Positions 45,088 through 57,271 of a stretch of DNA of 64,000 nucleotides are shown here, piece by piece. The DNA lies in contig NZ_JHXH01000007.1 in assembly GCF_000621805.1 (NCBI RefSeq), forward strand, positions 62,001-126,000, read 5' to 3'. The notes beneath the pieces were generated by a model. It was not told where the DNA came from, did not search any database, and was given only the letters and a program-made list of their open reading frames with translations. Every line of letters begins with the position of its first letter. Position 1 is the stretch's first letter. Both the position numbers and the translations under genes were made by a program. The stretch comes from Ruminococcus sp. FC2018. GTDB lineage: Bacteria > Bacillota > Clostridia > Oscillospirales > Ruminococcaceae.

Positions 45088-45921
45088 ATGTTTGAAGATA
45101 TAAAAAAAGTAGTTCTGATAACCGATATGGACGGAACTTTCTTACCGGCAAGCAAGATACCGGGGAAAAAATCTCTTGAAGCTGTTGAGAGGCTGTGTAA
45201 AGCCGGAGGTCGGTTTTCCATAGCCACAGGCAGATCACTGCAGGCTTCACGTCCTTATTTTGATATTGTTAATGTCAACTGTCCGATCATAATGTGTAAC
45301 GGCGGAATGATATATGATATAAATAATAACGTGCAGATATATGATGTCTATGTTCCATGTGGAACAAAGCAAATAGTTTCGCAGATACTTGGTGATAACA
45401 AGGATGTTGGATGCGAGGTGCTGAAACTGGATAATGTGTATGTCCCTCAGCTCACACCTCTTGAAAAACGTCACCTTGAGATCTGCAAGATATCCGATCC
45501 GGTCATAACTGATATTGATAGTATTCCGGATAACTGGTATAAAGTGTTGTTTGCCCTTGAACCGGACAAAATGGACGACCTTGTAGAATATGTAAAAGCG
45601 CATGATTTCAGTGGCGTGGATTTTGTTCGTTCAGCACCTGAATACTACGAGATACTTCCTCAGAACATTTCAAAAGGTTCAGCCCTTAAAATGATGAGAG
45701 AAGTTTGTAATATGCAGGATTATACATTTGTTGCTGTGGGTGACTATAATAACGACCTTGAAATGATAATGGAGGCTGATGTTGGGATCTGCCCCTCAAA
45801 CGCCAGCGATGAAGTAAAATCTTCGGCGGATATAATACTGGAAGAGTCCTGTGAAGAGGATGTCATTGCCAGAGTTATAGATATTATTTTCGATAGATGT
45901 CAAGCAAAAAACGGAGGTTAA
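45088..45921 (+). CDS. HAD superfamily phosphatase (Cof type)
   Basis: A 277-residue HAD hydrolase with a C2B cap. Motif I is DMDGTF (from residue 14), motif II GRS in ATGRSLQAS, and motif IV VGDYNNDLEMI. Cof-type enzymes dephosphorylate sugar phosphates, FMN or similar small metabolites; the substrate is not determined. It lies 8 bases after the pseudouridine synthase and 3 before the transketolase genes. Confidence 0.9.
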   Translation: MFEDIKKVVLITDMDGTFLPASKIPGKKSLEAVERLCKAGGRFSIATGRSLQASRPYFDIVNVNCPIIMCNGGMIYDINNNVQIYDVYVPCGTKQIVSQILGDNKDVGCEVLKLDNVYVPQLTPLEKRHLEICKISDPVITDIDSIPDNWYKVLFALEPDKMDDLVEYVKAHDFSGVDFVRSAPEYYEILPQNISKGSALKMMREVCNMQDYTFVAVGDYNNDLEMIMEADVGICPSNASDEVKSSADIILEESCEEDVIARVIDIIFDRCQAKNGG

Positions 45922-45924
45922 AGT

Positions 45925-46767
45925 ATGGATGAATTATTGAAAAAGCAGCTTGAGATCGCTGCGTGCAAAATCCGAATGGGAGTGATCGAAGGAACCTATA
46001 ATGCCCGTTCCGGTCACCCGGGCGGCTCTCTTTCGATAGCTGATCTTGTTGCATATCTGTATTTTGCTAAAATGAATGTTTACCCTGACAAACCGGACGA
46101 GCCTTCAAGAGACAGATTTGTCCTTTCAAAGGGTCATACAGCTCCCGCACTTTACGCTGCGCTGGCTGAAAAAGGCTTTTTCTCAAAGGAGGAGATAAAG
46201 TCTCTTCGCCACATCGGTGCATTGCTTCAAGGGCATCCTTGCATAAATATCCCCGGTGTTGATATGTCCTCCGGTTCTCTTGGACAGGGTATATCTGCTG
46301 CCTGCGGAATGGCACTTTCAGGTAAGCTTACAAGCGATACTTATAAGGTGTACACTGTCCTTGGCGACGGTGAGATACAGGAAGGTCAGGTATGGGAGGC
46401 AGCAATGTTTGCTTCGCATTATAAGCTTGATAATCTTGTTGCTGTGGTGGATAATAACGGTTTGCAGATCGACGGCAAAGTCGAGGATGTAATGAGTATT
46501 TATCCTATCGCCGATAAATTCGAGGCATTTGGCTGGCACGCCATCAGAGATGTTGATGCACATGACTTTGATGCTATTGAAAAAGCTTTTGACGAAGCTG
46601 AAAGCATTGTTGACCAACCGGTCGTTATTGTCATGAACAGCATTAAGGGCAAGGGCGTTTCATTTATGGAAAATGTTGCTTCCTGGCATGGTGTTGCACC
46701 AAATAAGGAACAGTATGAGCAGGCTATGGCTGAGCTTTCTGCCCAGCTCAATGATCTGGAGGGTTGA
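45925..46767 (+). CDS. Transketolase, N-terminal subunit
   Basis: Thiamine-diphosphate-binding half of a split transketolase, 280 residues. GHPGGSLSIADL, SKGHTAPALYAAL and the TPP/Mg motif GDGEIQEGQVWEA are intact. Split transketolases of this kind are common in Clostridia and archaea. It is directly followed by the C-terminal subunit. Confidence 0.95.
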   Translation: MDELLKKQLEIAACKIRMGVIEGTYNARSGHPGGSLSIADLVAYLYFAKMNVYPDKPDEPSRDRFVLSKGHTAPALYAALAEKGFFSKEEIKSLRHIGALLQGHPCINIPGVDMSSGSLGQGISAACGMALSGKLTSDTYKVYTVLGDGEIQEGQVWEAAMFASHYKLDNLVAVVDNNGLQIDGKVEDVMSIYPIADKFEAFGWHAIRDVDAHDFDAIEKAFDEAESIVDQPVVIVMNSIKGKGVSFMENVASWHGVAPNKEQYEQAMAELSAQLNDLEG

Positions 46768-46772
46768 AAGAT

Positions 46773-47720
46773 ATGGAAGAAGTAAAGAGAATAGCCACAA
46801 GAGAAAGCTACGGCAATGCATTGGCTGAGCTTGGCGATAAGTATGACAACCTCTATGTTTTTGATGCCGATCTTGCAGCTGCAACAAAGACGTGTATTTT
46901 CCAAAAGAAGTTCCCTGATAGATTCTTCGACTGTGGTATTGCCGAGGCAAATATGATGGGTGTTGCAGCCGGAATGGCAGCAACAGGAAAGATACCTTTT
47001 GTTTCAAGCTTTGCTATGTTTGCCGCCGGAAGAGCATTTGAGCAGGTAAGAAACTCTATAGGTTATCCCCATCTTAATGTTAAGATCGGAGCTACTCACG
47101 CAGGTATTTCCGTTGGTGAAGACGGTGCTACACACCAGTGTAATGAGGATATCGCCCTTATGAGAACAATTCCGGGAATGGTAATAATAAATCCGGCAGA
47201 CGATATTGAGGCAAAAGCCGCTGTAAAAGCAGCTGTTGAATATGTCGGACCTGTATACATGAGACTGGGAAGACTTGCTGTTCCGGTTTTTAACGATCCT
47301 GAAAACTATTCATTTGAGATCGGAAAGGGTATAAAGCTTCGTGACGGAAAAGATATAACTATCGTTGCTACCGGTTTAATGGTATATGAGGCTGTCCAAG
47401 CTGCAAAGGCACTGGCTGAAGAAGGCATTGAAGCTACTGTAATTAACATCCATACCATCAAACCTATCGACAAGGACATTATTATCCGATCTGCAAAGAA
47501 TACCGGTCTTGTGCTTACCGTTGAGGAACACAGCGTTATCGGTGGTCTTGGCGAAGCAGTTTGTGATGTTCTTTGCGAGAATTATCCAACCAAGGTTATC
47601 AAGATCGGAGTAAATGATGAGTTTGGTTATTCGGGACCTGCGGTGGATCTGCTGAAAAAATTTGGTTTAAGTGCAGAGAATATCGCAAAAACTGCAAAGG
47701 AAGCTGTAAATAACAAGTAA
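46773..47720 (+). CDS. Transketolase, C-terminal subunit
   Basis: Pyrimidine-binding and C-terminal domains of the split enzyme, 315 residues. FDADLAAATKT opens the pyrimidine domain, with the catalytic glutamate in the GIAEANMMG loop, and VEEHSVIGGLGEAV is typical of the C-terminal domain. GGAGGG lies 9 bases before the ATG, within the end of the first subunit gene. A strong terminator follows. Confidence 0.95.
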   Translation: MEEVKRIATRESYGNALAELGDKYDNLYVFDADLAAATKTCIFQKKFPDRFFDCGIAEANMMGVAAGMAATGKIPFVSSFAMFAAGRAFEQVRNSIGYPHLNVKIGATHAGISVGEDGATHQCNEDIALMRTIPGMVIINPADDIEAKAAVKAAVEYVGPVYMRLGRLAVPVFNDPENYSFEIGKGIKLRDGKDITIVATGLMVYEAVQAAKALAEEGIEATVINIHTIKPIDKDIIIRSAKNTGLVLTVEEHSVIGGLGEAVCDVLCENYPTKVIKIGVNDEFGYSGPAVDLLKKFGLSAENIAKTAKEAVNNK

Positions 47721-47727
47721 TACTTTT

Positions 47728-47757
47728 AAGGACAGGTTTTTTGACCTGTCCTTTTTT
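47728..47757 (+). terminator. Intrinsic terminator after the transketolase genes
   Basis: AAGGACAGGT (47728-47737) pairs perfectly with ACCTGTCCTT (47744-47753) over a 6-base T-rich loop and runs into a T tract. Confidence 0.9.
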
Positions 47758-47808
47758 AACGCTTATCACCTTTTTTGAGTATAATGCTTCAAAAGGGGTG
47801 GTGATCTA

Positions 47809-48432
47809 ATGAGTGCGTACAGAACATCCAAAAAATGCAGGCTTTCATATATTGTTCTTTCGATCCTGCTTGCACTTATTGTTTTGATAGGTTATTTTTG
47901 TTATCAGCTGTCACTGCATCTTGACGAGGTGTGCCGCTCGGAAAGTAAGCTGCTGGCAGTTGAAATGATAAATTCTGCTGTGGAGGAGACTCTATCTGCT
48001 GATATTACAGGGGAGCTTATAAAGGAAACAAAAGATGAAAAGGGCAATGTGGTCGCCCTGTCACTGGATCCTGTAAGTACCAATAAGATAAATAACATAG
48101 TTTCACAGGCTGTTAGTCGGAAAATAAGAGAAAATGAAAACAAAGCATTTAATGTCCCTATAGGGACTTTAAGCGGAATACCTTTCTTGAATGGAAGGGG
48201 TTTTGATCTTGATCTTAGACTGAATCAGATAGGTCTTGTTACCACAAGGATCAGATCGGAGTTTGAAGCTTGCGGTATAAACCAGACGAGATATAAAGTA
48301 TATATCGAAATAAATGTGGAGCTGAATGCAATAATGTCTGTGAATAACGCAAAAATATCTGTTGAGCACCAGTATCTTATAGGCGAAAAAGTAATTGTAG
48401 GAGATGTGCCTCAAAGCTATTTTTCAATATAA
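47809..48432 (+). CDS. yunB: Sporulation protein YunB
   Basis: The 207-residue membrane-anchored protein belongs to the Spore_YunB family, which is sigma-E controlled and needed for normal spores in Bacillus. One N-terminal helix (about 13-34) is followed by the extracytoplasmic domain. The most conserved parts are FNVPIGTLSGIPFL, CGINQTRYKVYIE and the closing EKVIVGDVPQSYF. It stands alone between the transketolase terminator and the ligA promoter. The upstream TATAAT (47780-47785) has only a weak -35, and I see no good sigma-E match. Confidence 0.92.
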   Translation: MSAYRTSKKCRLSYIVLSILLALIVLIGYFCYQLSLHLDEVCRSESKLLAVEMINSAVEETLSADITGELIKETKDEKGNVVALSLDPVSTNKINNIVSQAVSRKIRENENKAFNVPIGTLSGIPFLNGRGFDLDLRLNQIGLVTTRIRSEFEACGINQTRYKVYIEINVELNAIMSVNNAKISVEHQYLIGEKVIVGDVPQSYFSI

Positions 48433-48436
48433 ATGC

Positions 48437-48465
48437 TTGTATTTTCGGCTTTGTAGTGGTATAAT
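48437..48465 (+). promoter_or_regulatory. Sigma-A promoter of ligA-gatCAB
   Basis: TTGTAT (48437-48442), 17-base spacer, TATAAT (48460-48465), with a TGG extension before the -10. Confidence 0.75.
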
Positions 48466-48498
48466 ATTTAAGCCGAATGATAAACAGATAACAAATAA

Positions 48499-50502
<2,004 letters not shown>

Positions 50503-50518
50503 TGATCGGAGCGTATTT

Positions 50519-50785
50519 ATGGTACTTGACTTAATAAAAACAGCTGAGCTTTCCAGATTGGAGCTTCCGGAAAACACCGATCTGCTGGAAAAACAAATGA
50601 ATGATATCATGAATATGGTAGCTGTTCTCTCTGAAGCGGAAGATATGGGGACAGAGAACAGTGAAATAAGGGCAGCACTAAGGGAAGACGGGATGTTTTC
50701 AGATACCATGTCTGAAAATGACATCTTTGGAAATGCCCCCTCACATGAAAACGGGTACTTTTGCGTCCCGGGAATGGTAAAGTGA
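50519..50785 (+). CDS. gatC: Asp-tRNA(Asn)/Glu-tRNA(Gln) amidotransferase subunit C
   Basis: Small stabilising subunit of the GatCAB transamidosome, 88 residues. It begins in the usual way (KTAELSRLELPE), then a helical linker and a short C-terminal strand. It lies immediately before gatA. The N-terminal half is more conserved than the tail. Confidence 0.9.
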   Translation: MVLDLIKTAELSRLELPENTDLLEKQMNDIMNMVAVLSEAEDMGTENSEIRAALREDGMFSDTMSENDIFGNAPSHENGYFCVPGMVK

Positions 50786-50787
50786 TA

Positions 50788-52245
50788 ATGGAGATTTACA
50801 ATTATTACGCATATGAGCTCAACAGTTTGTTCAAAAGCGGGGAGATCAGCGCATCTGAGATAACAAAAGCTTTTCTTGAGCGAATAAGGACTGTTGACAG
50901 CAAGTTTAACAGCTTTATCAGTATCTATGAACAACCTGCCCTTGACGCAGCACAAAACATTGATACAAAACGAGCAAGAGGGGAGCAGCTGTCGGGTCTT
51001 GCAGCCGTCCCCGTGGGTATAAAAGACAACATTGCCGTTAAGGGAATGAAAATGACCTGCGGTTCCAAAATGCTTGAGAATTTTATTTCACCGTACAATG
51101 CTTCGGTCGTTGAAAAACTATACAGTAAAGACTGCGTCATTGTGGGAAAGTTGAATATGGACGAGTTTGCCATGGGTTCATCTTCCGAGACATCGATTTT
51201 CGGCGTTGTACGAAACCCTTATGACATTGATAGAGTTGCCGGAGGTTCATCAGGTGGATGTGCAGCGGCAGTAAGTGCTCGTGAAGTTCCTGTTTCTTTC
51301 GGATCGGATACAGGCGGTTCGATCAGGCTTCCGGCCTCTTTCTGCGGCACAGTCGGGCTTAAACCCACATATTCTGCGGTTTCAAGATATGGACTTACCG
51401 CCTTTTCATCTTCATTGGATCAGATTGGTCCTTTAAGCAGATGTGTTAAAGATACTGCACTGGCATATGATGCCATAAGCGGTCATGACAGTCGGGATTC
51501 AACCTCATGTTCTTTCAAAAACACAAAGTGCTTTGATGATCTGAAGTGTGGGGTAAATGGGTTAACAGTCGGTGTTCCGTACGAGCTCTTTTCAGGTAAA
51601 ATTGATCCGTCTGTGGAGGAAAGTTTTAATTCTTTCTTAAAAAAGGCTGAAATGCTTGGTGCAAAGACCGAGGAGATTGAGCTCAAAACAAGCCGCTTTG
51701 CTCTGCCTGCGTATTATGTAATCTCTTCGGCGGAGGCATCGTCTAACCTTTCCCGATTTGACGGAGTAAGATACGGTTTCAGAGCAAACCATTATACAGA
51801 TACCAATGATATGTATATAAAAACACGCAGCGAAGGTTTCGGCGAGGAGGTCAAAAGGCGTATATTGCTGGGTACTTTCGTTCTTAGTTCGGGCTATTAT
51901 GATAAATACTACAAAAAAGCTGTCAACGCAGCAAGGCAGATCAGAAATGAGATCAACAGTATTCTTGAGAAAATTGATGTTATTGCACTGCCTACAGCTC
52001 CGCAAACCGCATTTAAAATAGGGGAGAAGATTTCAGCCCCTGTTGAGATGTATAACAACGATGTGTTTACTGTTATCGCTAATCTGACAGGACTACCTGC
52101 GATAAGCTTTCCGTGCGGTAGGGATAATAGTGGTTTACCAATCGGCGCACAGCTTATTACAAGAGCTTTCAATGAGCAGATGCTGCTTGATATGGCGTAT
52201 ACTTACGAAACTGATATCGGCGGTTTTTCAAGCCCTGAACTATGA
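50788..52245 (+). CDS. gatA: Asp-tRNA(Asn)/Glu-tRNA(Gln) amidotransferase subunit A
   Basis: Amidase-signature glutaminase that feeds ammonia to GatB. The 485 residues contain the Ser-cisSer-Lys triad: lysine in [10 protein letters not shown], the glycine-serine loop [11 protein letters not shown], and the nucleophile in [12 protein letters not shown]. It starts 2 bases after gatC; a ribosome site is weak, so translation is probably coupled. Confidence 0.97.
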   Translation: MEIYNYYAYELNSLFKSGEISASEITKAFLERIRTVDSKFNSFISIYEQPALDAAQNIDTKRARGEQLSGLAAVPVGIKDNIAVKGMKMTCGSKMLENFISPYNASVVEKLYSKDCVIVGKLNMDEFAMGSSSETSIFGVVRNPYDIDRVAGGSSGGCAAAVSAREVPVSFGSDTGGSIRLPASFCGTVGLKPTYSAVSRYGLTAFSSSLDQIGPLSRCVKDTALAYDAISGHDSRDSTSCSFKNTKCFDDLKCGVNGLTVGVPYELFSGKIDPSVEESFNSFLKKAEMLGAKTEEIELKTSRFALPAYYVISSAEASSNLSRFDGVRYGFRANHYTDTNDMYIKTRSEGFGEEVKRRILLGTFVLSSGYYDKYYKKAVNAARQIRNEINSILEKIDVIALPTAPQTAFKIGEKISAPVEMYNNDVFTVIANLTGLPAISFPCGRDNSGLPIGAQLITRAFNEQMLLDMAYTYETDIGGFSSPEL

Positions 52246-52260
52246 TAAAGAGGAGATGTC

Positions 52261-53703
52261 ATGCAAATGGCTGAGTATTTGACAGCAATAGGTCTTGAGA
52301 CCCATGCTGAACTAAGCACTGATACAAAGATCTTCTGTAATTGCAAAAATCGTTTTGGTGCACCGCCTAATACTAATGTGTGTCCTGTTTGCATGGGACT
52401 CCCCGGTGCGTTGCCAACTATTAACAGTACAGCTGTTGAATATGCAGTACGGATGGGTCATGCACTTAACTGTAAGATAAATCTTGTCAGCAGATTTGAC
52501 AGGAAAAACTATCTTTATCCGGATCTTCCAAAGGCTTATCAGATATCCCAGTCAAATGTTCCGATTTGTGTTGACGGATGGGTGGATTTTTGGTATAATG
52601 ATCAAGTAAGGCGTGTGCGTATTGAGCGTATACATATGGAAGAAGATGCCGGAAAGCTTATCCATAGCGAGAGCAGCGACATTATTACTTATGTTGATCT
52701 TAATCGCTGCGGTGTCCCGCTTATAGAGATAGTTACAAAGCCTGATATCAGATCTCCCGGTGAAGCAGCCGCATACCTGAAAACTATCAGGTCTATCCTG
52801 ACTTACCTTGATATCTGCGATTGCAGAATGCAGGAGGGTTCAATAAGAAGTGACGTCAATGTTTCGTTGAACCGTCCCGGTGAGCCTTTGGGTGTACGCT
52901 GTGAGATGAAAAACATAAATAGTTTTTCGGCTGTTACAAGAGCAGCTGAATACGAGATAAAACGCCAGCAGGAAATACTTGACGCAGGCGGCATAATACA
53001 ACAGCAGACAAGACGCTGGGATGACGTAAAAGGTATCAGTTCTGTAATGCGTACAAAGGAAAATGCCGATGATTACAGATACTTTCCGGAGCCTGACATA
53101 CCGCCTGTGGAGATCAGCCAAAGGCGATGTGATGAGCTGAAAAAGAGTGTTCCGGAGCTTGGAAATATAAAGCTTATCAGATATATTTCTGAGTACTGCC
53201 TGAACGAAAAAGATGCACATTATATATGTGATGATCCTAAACTGGCGGCATTTTTCGACGAATGCGTGCAAAGCGGTCGATATTCCCCACAGGTGTATAG
53301 CCGCAGGATAATGAGCGAGCTTGCCAAATATCTGAATGCGAATGAAAAGTCCTTTGAAGATATTAGACTTGATGTAAAGCGTTTTAATGAGCTCCTTGGT
53401 GAAGTTGAAAAAGGCAATATCTCAAATTCTGCTTTTAAAAAAGCCTTTGAGTTCATGATTGAAAATGATGATAATGTAAAAACAATAATCAATGATCTCG
53501 GTCTTTTACAGCTTACAGATGAAAGTGAACTTGAAAGGATCGCAGAGCTTGTAATAAAACAAAATCCCAAGTCAGTTGATGACTATAAGAAAGGTAAAAC
53601 TAACGCCTTGGGATACATTATGGGGCAATGTATGAAATGCTCCAAAGGGAAAGCTGACCCCGTCAGAATGAAAGAAATAGTGCTTTCACATCTGGCGAAG
53701 TAA
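52261..53703 (+). CDS. gatB: Asp-tRNA(Asn)/Glu-tRNA(Gln) amidotransferase subunit B
   Basis: Kinase and tRNA-binding subunit, 480 residues. IGLETHAELSTDTKIFC, CPVCMGLPGALPTIN, RKNYLYPDLPKAYQISQ and DVNVSLNRPGEPLGVRCEMKN (in parts) are diagnostic. The C-terminal YqeY-like tail domain is present (about 330-480). With GatA and GatC it indicates indirect Gln-tRNA and/or Asn-tRNA formation. Confidence 0.97.
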   Translation: MQMAEYLTAIGLETHAELSTDTKIFCNCKNRFGAPPNTNVCPVCMGLPGALPTINSTAVEYAVRMGHALNCKINLVSRFDRKNYLYPDLPKAYQISQSNVPICVDGWVDFWYNDQVRRVRIERIHMEEDAGKLIHSESSDIITYVDLNRCGVPLIEIVTKPDIRSPGEAAAYLKTIRSILTYLDICDCRMQEGSIRSDVNVSLNRPGEPLGVRCEMKNINSFSAVTRAAEYEIKRQQEILDAGGIIQQQTRRWDDVKGISSVMRTKENADDYRYFPEPDIPPVEISQRRCDELKKSVPELGNIKLIRYISEYCLNEKDAHYICDDPKLAAFFDECVQSGRYSPQVYSRRIMSELAKYLNANEKSFEDIRLDVKRFNELLGEVEKGNISNSAFKKAFEFMIENDDNVKTIINDLGLLQLTDESELERIAELVIKQNPKSVDDYKKGKTNALGYIMGQCMKCSKGKADPVRMKEIVLSHLAK

Positions 53704-53732
53704 TAAATAATACTGAAAGAAGTGATAATAAT

Positions 53733-54239
53733 ATGGCATATTGTCATGTTTGCGGAGAACAAGTATCTGATAATGCACCAAATTGTCCAAGGTGCGGCGC
53801 ACCGCTCAATCAAGGGAACAGTGCGACAAAAAATACACAGCAAAGTGTTAATGATTTTGTGAACAACCTGAATAATACGGCTGATTATTCAAGTCAGATG
53901 GACCCTAACGATGTAAATGACAATAAGGCAATGGCTGTGCTGGCGTATCTCGGTTTGCTGGTTTTCATACCTATCTTTGCTGCACCTCAGTCCAGGTTTG
54001 CAAGATACCATTCCAGCCAGGGTCTGACGCTTTTTATTTTTGAGGCTGTGTATTCATTGATTATGACGATTCTCAGCAAGACTGTGGGATTGATACCTGT
54101 TTTCGGAAAAATCACAGTGGCTATTTGCGGTTTTATAGGTATTGTATGGCTTGTCCTTTCAATATGCGGAATCGTTAATGCTGTTAACGGAAGAGCAAAG
54201 GACCTGCCTGTTATAGGAAATATTCGCTTTATCAAATAA
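53733..54239 (+). CDS. Zinc-ribbon membrane protein (DUF4870-like)
   Basis: A 168-residue protein with an N-terminal zinc ribbon (CHVCGEQVSDNAPNCPRCG, residues 4-22), a polar Asn/Gln-rich linker and a membrane domain of about three helices. The stretch FARYHSSQGLTLFIFEAVYS is typical of DUF4870/Tic20-like proteins. Its function is unknown. It is 29 bases downstream of gatB and probably the last gene of that transcript. Confidence 0.82.
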   Translation: MAYCHVCGEQVSDNAPNCPRCGAPLNQGNSATKNTQQSVNDFVNNLNNTADYSSQMDPNDVNDNKAMAVLAYLGLLVFIPIFAAPQSRFARYHSSQGLTLFIFEAVYSLIMTILSKTVGLIPVFGKITVAICGFIGIVWLVLSICGIVNAVNGRAKDLPVIGNIRFIK

Positions 54240-54242
54240 TTA

Positions 54243-54281
54243 AAAGCACGCTGACATTTAAAATGCCGGCGTGCCTTTTTA
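54243..54281. terminator. Shared terminator between convergent genes
   Basis: Arms around 54247-54260 and 54261-54275 (GCACGC...GCGTGC, with CAT/ATG inside and two unpaired positions), flanked by AAAA and TTTTT. It suits both the gatCAB transcript and the leftward recO-mutS2 transcript. Confidence 0.75.
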
Positions 54282-54285
54282 TTGC

Positions 54286-54864
54286 CTATTGCTTGTTGGT
54301 TTTATACCATCTGATAAACTCCCTGATATATTCTTCGTGCGGGGTGATAACCTCAATGTCCACATTTTTATTTGTTTTTGCATAATTTAAAAGAACATCT
54401 TTGAGATCAGCAGCGGATCTCATATAGTCGTTTACGATATATTCATCGTCATAACCCAGCGTATAAAGCAGTATCGCCGAAACAACGCCTGTTCTGTCCT
54501 TGCCTGCATTGCAAAAGAATAATACATTTGAATATGAATAGATCATTTTGTCTATTATCATTTCCATTTTGTCATCACACATTGCGATGTATGAAGGCGC
54601 AACAAGCTGTGGTCTTTCCGGTATATTGTTCCCGCCAGTTACAGGCATTGTGAAATAATCAAAGCTGCGGTCGTATTTTAGTGGACAGGGCTTTGACTGC
54701 TGCTCAAATTCATCACGCAAATCAATTATAGTAAACACATTTTGCTCTTTCAGCCATTGTATCTCACTTTGGTCAAGAGCAGCAGGCACATCACTCCTGA
54801 TAAATCTATTGCTGTTTTCGATCAACCTGCGAGTGTTTTTGGTACTTGAAAACAAACTTGCCAT
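54286..54864 (-). CDS. Tyrosine/serine phosphatase (DSP-like)
   Basis: A 192-residue phosphatase of the Y_phosphatase3 type. The P-loop is CNAGKDRTG (near residues 118-126), with the general acid region upstream and IIDLRDEFE as the family's opening signature. No signal peptide is visible, so it is probably cytoplasmic. It starts 4 bases after mutS2 at the end of a long operon. The substrate is unknown. Confidence 0.87.
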   Translation of the reverse strand: MASLFSSTKNTRRLIENSNRFIRSDVPAALDQSEIQWLKEQNVFTIIDLRDEFEQQSKPCPLKYDRSFDYFTMPVTGGNNIPERPQLVAPSYIAMCDDKMEMIIDKMIYSYSNVLFFCNAGKDRTGVVSAILLYTLGYDDEYIVNDYMRSAADLKDVLLNYAKTNKNVDIEVITPHEEYIREFIRWYKTNKQ

Positions 54865-54868
54865 ATAT

Positions 54869-57262
54869 TCACTTCAATTCTACAACTGTTACGCCGTCTT
54901 CACCTTCACCGTAAAGTCCTTTGCGTGAAGATTTGACCGATGGATGATGTTTAAGGTGCGCTCTGACTGCATTTTTAAGCACGCCGGTCCCTTTTCCGTG
55001 TATTATAGTCACAATACCGACCCCGGACATAACTGCGTCGTCTATAAAGCTGTCAACGGCATATATGCCATCGTCTGCTGCATAGCCTCTTATATCAAGC
55101 TCAGTTGATATTTTTCTTGTCATGCGGCTTTCAACGCCTTTTGCAGATACTGAACCCTGTTTGTTTTTGTTCTTGTTTTTAACGGGTTGCTGCTTCTCCA
55201 CAAGCCTGAGCTTTCCAACCTCAACTTTGGTTTTCATAACTCCTACCTGAACAAAGCATATGCCCTTGTTGTCGGGAGGAGTTATAACAATACCGTTGCG
55301 CTTTGTATCCCAGACAAGTACTCTGTCACCCTTAACAATGGCTCGGGGAAGAACATATCCGTCGTCCTTTTCCTCAATAACGGGATTTGCTTGGAGATAT
55401 AACTTGTTGAGTGTGGATTTTTGTTTGTGCCTTGCATCAATTGCTTTTTGGGCAAAGCCTTCTTTCTCTTTTTCTTTGCGAAGCGAGTCAAGTTCATCGA
55501 TCAAAGCCTGAGATTCTCTTTGAACTCTGCGAACGATATCCTGGGCTTCAAGTCTTGCTCTTTCAAGTATATCTTCTTTTTCTCTGGAAAACTTTTCCTT
55601 TTCCGCTTCAAGTTCACTTCTGAGCTGCTCACTTTCTTTTTTGTAAGAAAGCGCTTGTTCGTTGTTTTTTTCAAGCTCTGTTTTAGTTTTTTCAAGATCA
55701 TCCAGAATGTTCTCAAACTTCTTGTTCTCAGAGGATATGAGTGAGCTTGCGTGCTTTATTATATCTTCGTCTATTCCAAGACTTCTTGAGATCTCAAAGG
55801 CATTTGATTTCCCGGGAAAACCTATAACAAGATTATATGTCGGCTTTAATGTCTCAATGTCAAACTGACAGCTTGCATTCTGTACGCCGTCTGTGTCAAT
55901 GGCGTACATTTTTATTTCCTGATAATGGGTGGTTGTAACAAGAGTTGCACCAAAGAGCTTTATCCTGTCGATTATTGATACCGCCAGTGCAGCACCCTCC
56001 ACCGGATCTGTACCTGAACCCAGCTCGTCAAGCAGTACAAGGCTTTCATCATCGGCTTGGTCAAGTATGCTCTTAATAGTGCTGATATGTGATGAAAAGG
56101 TTGATAGATCATTTTCAATAGACTGTTGATCGCCAATGTCTACGAGCACTTTTTTATAAACCGAGATCCTGCTCCCGTCGCTTGCAGGTATCATAAGTCC
56201 GCACATGGTCATAAGTGTAAGCAGACCAACAGTTTTAAGTACAACTGTTTTGCCGCCTGTATTCGGACCGGTGATAACAAGAACGCTGTAATCCTCACCG
56301 ATAGAGAAACTGACAGGTACAACCTTTTTAGGATCGATAAGAGGATGTCTTGCTTTGTTGAGTATTATAACACCGTCATTACTTATAGATGGTTCCATTG
56401 CGTTCATATCAGCCGCAAGATTTGCCTTTGAAAAATAAAGATCAAGTTGGCAGATCGCTTTATAACTTGATATAAGCTGATCCTTGAGCTGAGCACATTC
56501 TATTGAGAATTCACTGATTATGCGGTGGATCTCATCCTGCTCCTGTCCCGCAAGGATACGAATATCGTTGTTAGCTTCCACTACGCTCATAGGTTCGATG
56601 AACAGAGTAGAGCCTGTTGAAGAAATATCATGAACAAGTCCGCTGACATTTGATTTGAATTCACGCTTAACAGGAATAACAAATCTTCCGTCACGAATTG
56701 TGACGATAGATTCCTGCATATATTTTTTTCCGTCACTTGATTTTATCATTTTGTCAAGTGACTCTCTGATAGAGAGCTGTGCCCGTGAGATTTTTCTGCG
56801 AATGCTCCTGAGTTCCGGGCTTGCATCATCTGAAAGACTGTTCTCGTCAATTATTGCTGTATTAAGTCTCCTCAAAAGACTGCTCTGCGGGAACAGGCTT
56901 TCAAAAAGATAGCTGAGCTTTGTTTCTTTGTCTTCCAGCTGGTCAAACCACTTGCACAGTACATCTGTCTGTGAAAGCACACGTCTTATCTCAATAAGCT
57001 CTTTTATTGAAAGTATACCGCCCTGATCCGCCCTCTTTACGACTGCACTAATATCCTGCACTTTGTAAAATCCGGGTGTGCCATAACGAACTGTCAGCTC
57101 GAATGTCTGAGATGTTTTTGCCATCTCCTCCTTGACTGTGTCAAGATCAGTCTGAGGCTCAATTTCAAGTGCAAGTTCCTTGGCTTTAGGTACAGTGCTT
57201 TTTGCCGAAAGCATCTGAAGTATCTTATGTAATTCAAGTGCCTGATAATTTGCGTTTTCCAT
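54869..57262 (-). CDS. mutS2: MutS2 family ATPase with Smr domain
   Basis: The 797-residue MutS paralogue acts on recombination intermediates and, as shown in Bacillus, on collided ribosomes. It lacks the mismatch-binding domain. The ATPase has Walker A GPNTGGKTVVLKTVGL and Walker B LVLLDELGSGTDP. A long Lys/Glu coiled coil (about 510-620) leads to a KOW-like part and the C-terminal Smr domain, with LDIRGY and HGKGTGVLKNAV. All motifs are intact. Confidence 0.97.
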   Translation of the reverse strand: MENANYQALELHKILQMLSAKSTVPKAKELALEIEPQTDLDTVKEEMAKTSQTFELTVRYGTPGFYKVQDISAVVKRADQGGILSIKELIEIRRVLSQTDVLCKWFDQLEDKETKLSYLFESLFPQSSLLRRLNTAIIDENSLSDDASPELRSIRRKISRAQLSIRESLDKMIKSSDGKKYMQESIVTIRDGRFVIPVKREFKSNVSGLVHDISSTGSTLFIEPMSVVEANNDIRILAGQEQDEIHRIISEFSIECAQLKDQLISSYKAICQLDLYFSKANLAADMNAMEPSISNDGVIILNKARHPLIDPKKVVPVSFSIGEDYSVLVITGPNTGGKTVVLKTVGLLTLMTMCGLMIPASDGSRISVYKKVLVDIGDQQSIENDLSTFSSHISTIKSILDQADDESLVLLDELGSGTDPVEGAALAVSIIDRIKLFGATLVTTTHYQEIKMYAIDTDGVQNASCQFDIETLKPTYNLVIGFPGKSNAFEISRSLGIDEDIIKHASSLISSENKKFENILDDLEKTKTELEKNNEQALSYKKESEQLRSELEAEKEKFSREKEDILERARLEAQDIVRRVQRESQALIDELDSLRKEKEKEGFAQKAIDARHKQKSTLNKLYLQANPVIEEKDDGYVLPRAIVKGDRVLVWDTKRNGIVITPPDNKGICFVQVGVMKTKVEVGKLRLVEKQQPVKNKNKNKQGSVSAKGVESRMTRKISTELDIRGYAADDGIYAVDSFIDDAVMSGVGIVTIIHGKGTGVLKNAVRAHLKHHPSVKSSRKGLYGEGEDGVTVVELK

Positions 57263-57271
57263 TTTTTACTC

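Noticed and set aside
44510-45250. 246-codon minus-strand frame opposite the pseudouridine synthase and HAD gene
   Set aside because: Antisense shadow of two recognised genes; no start signal.
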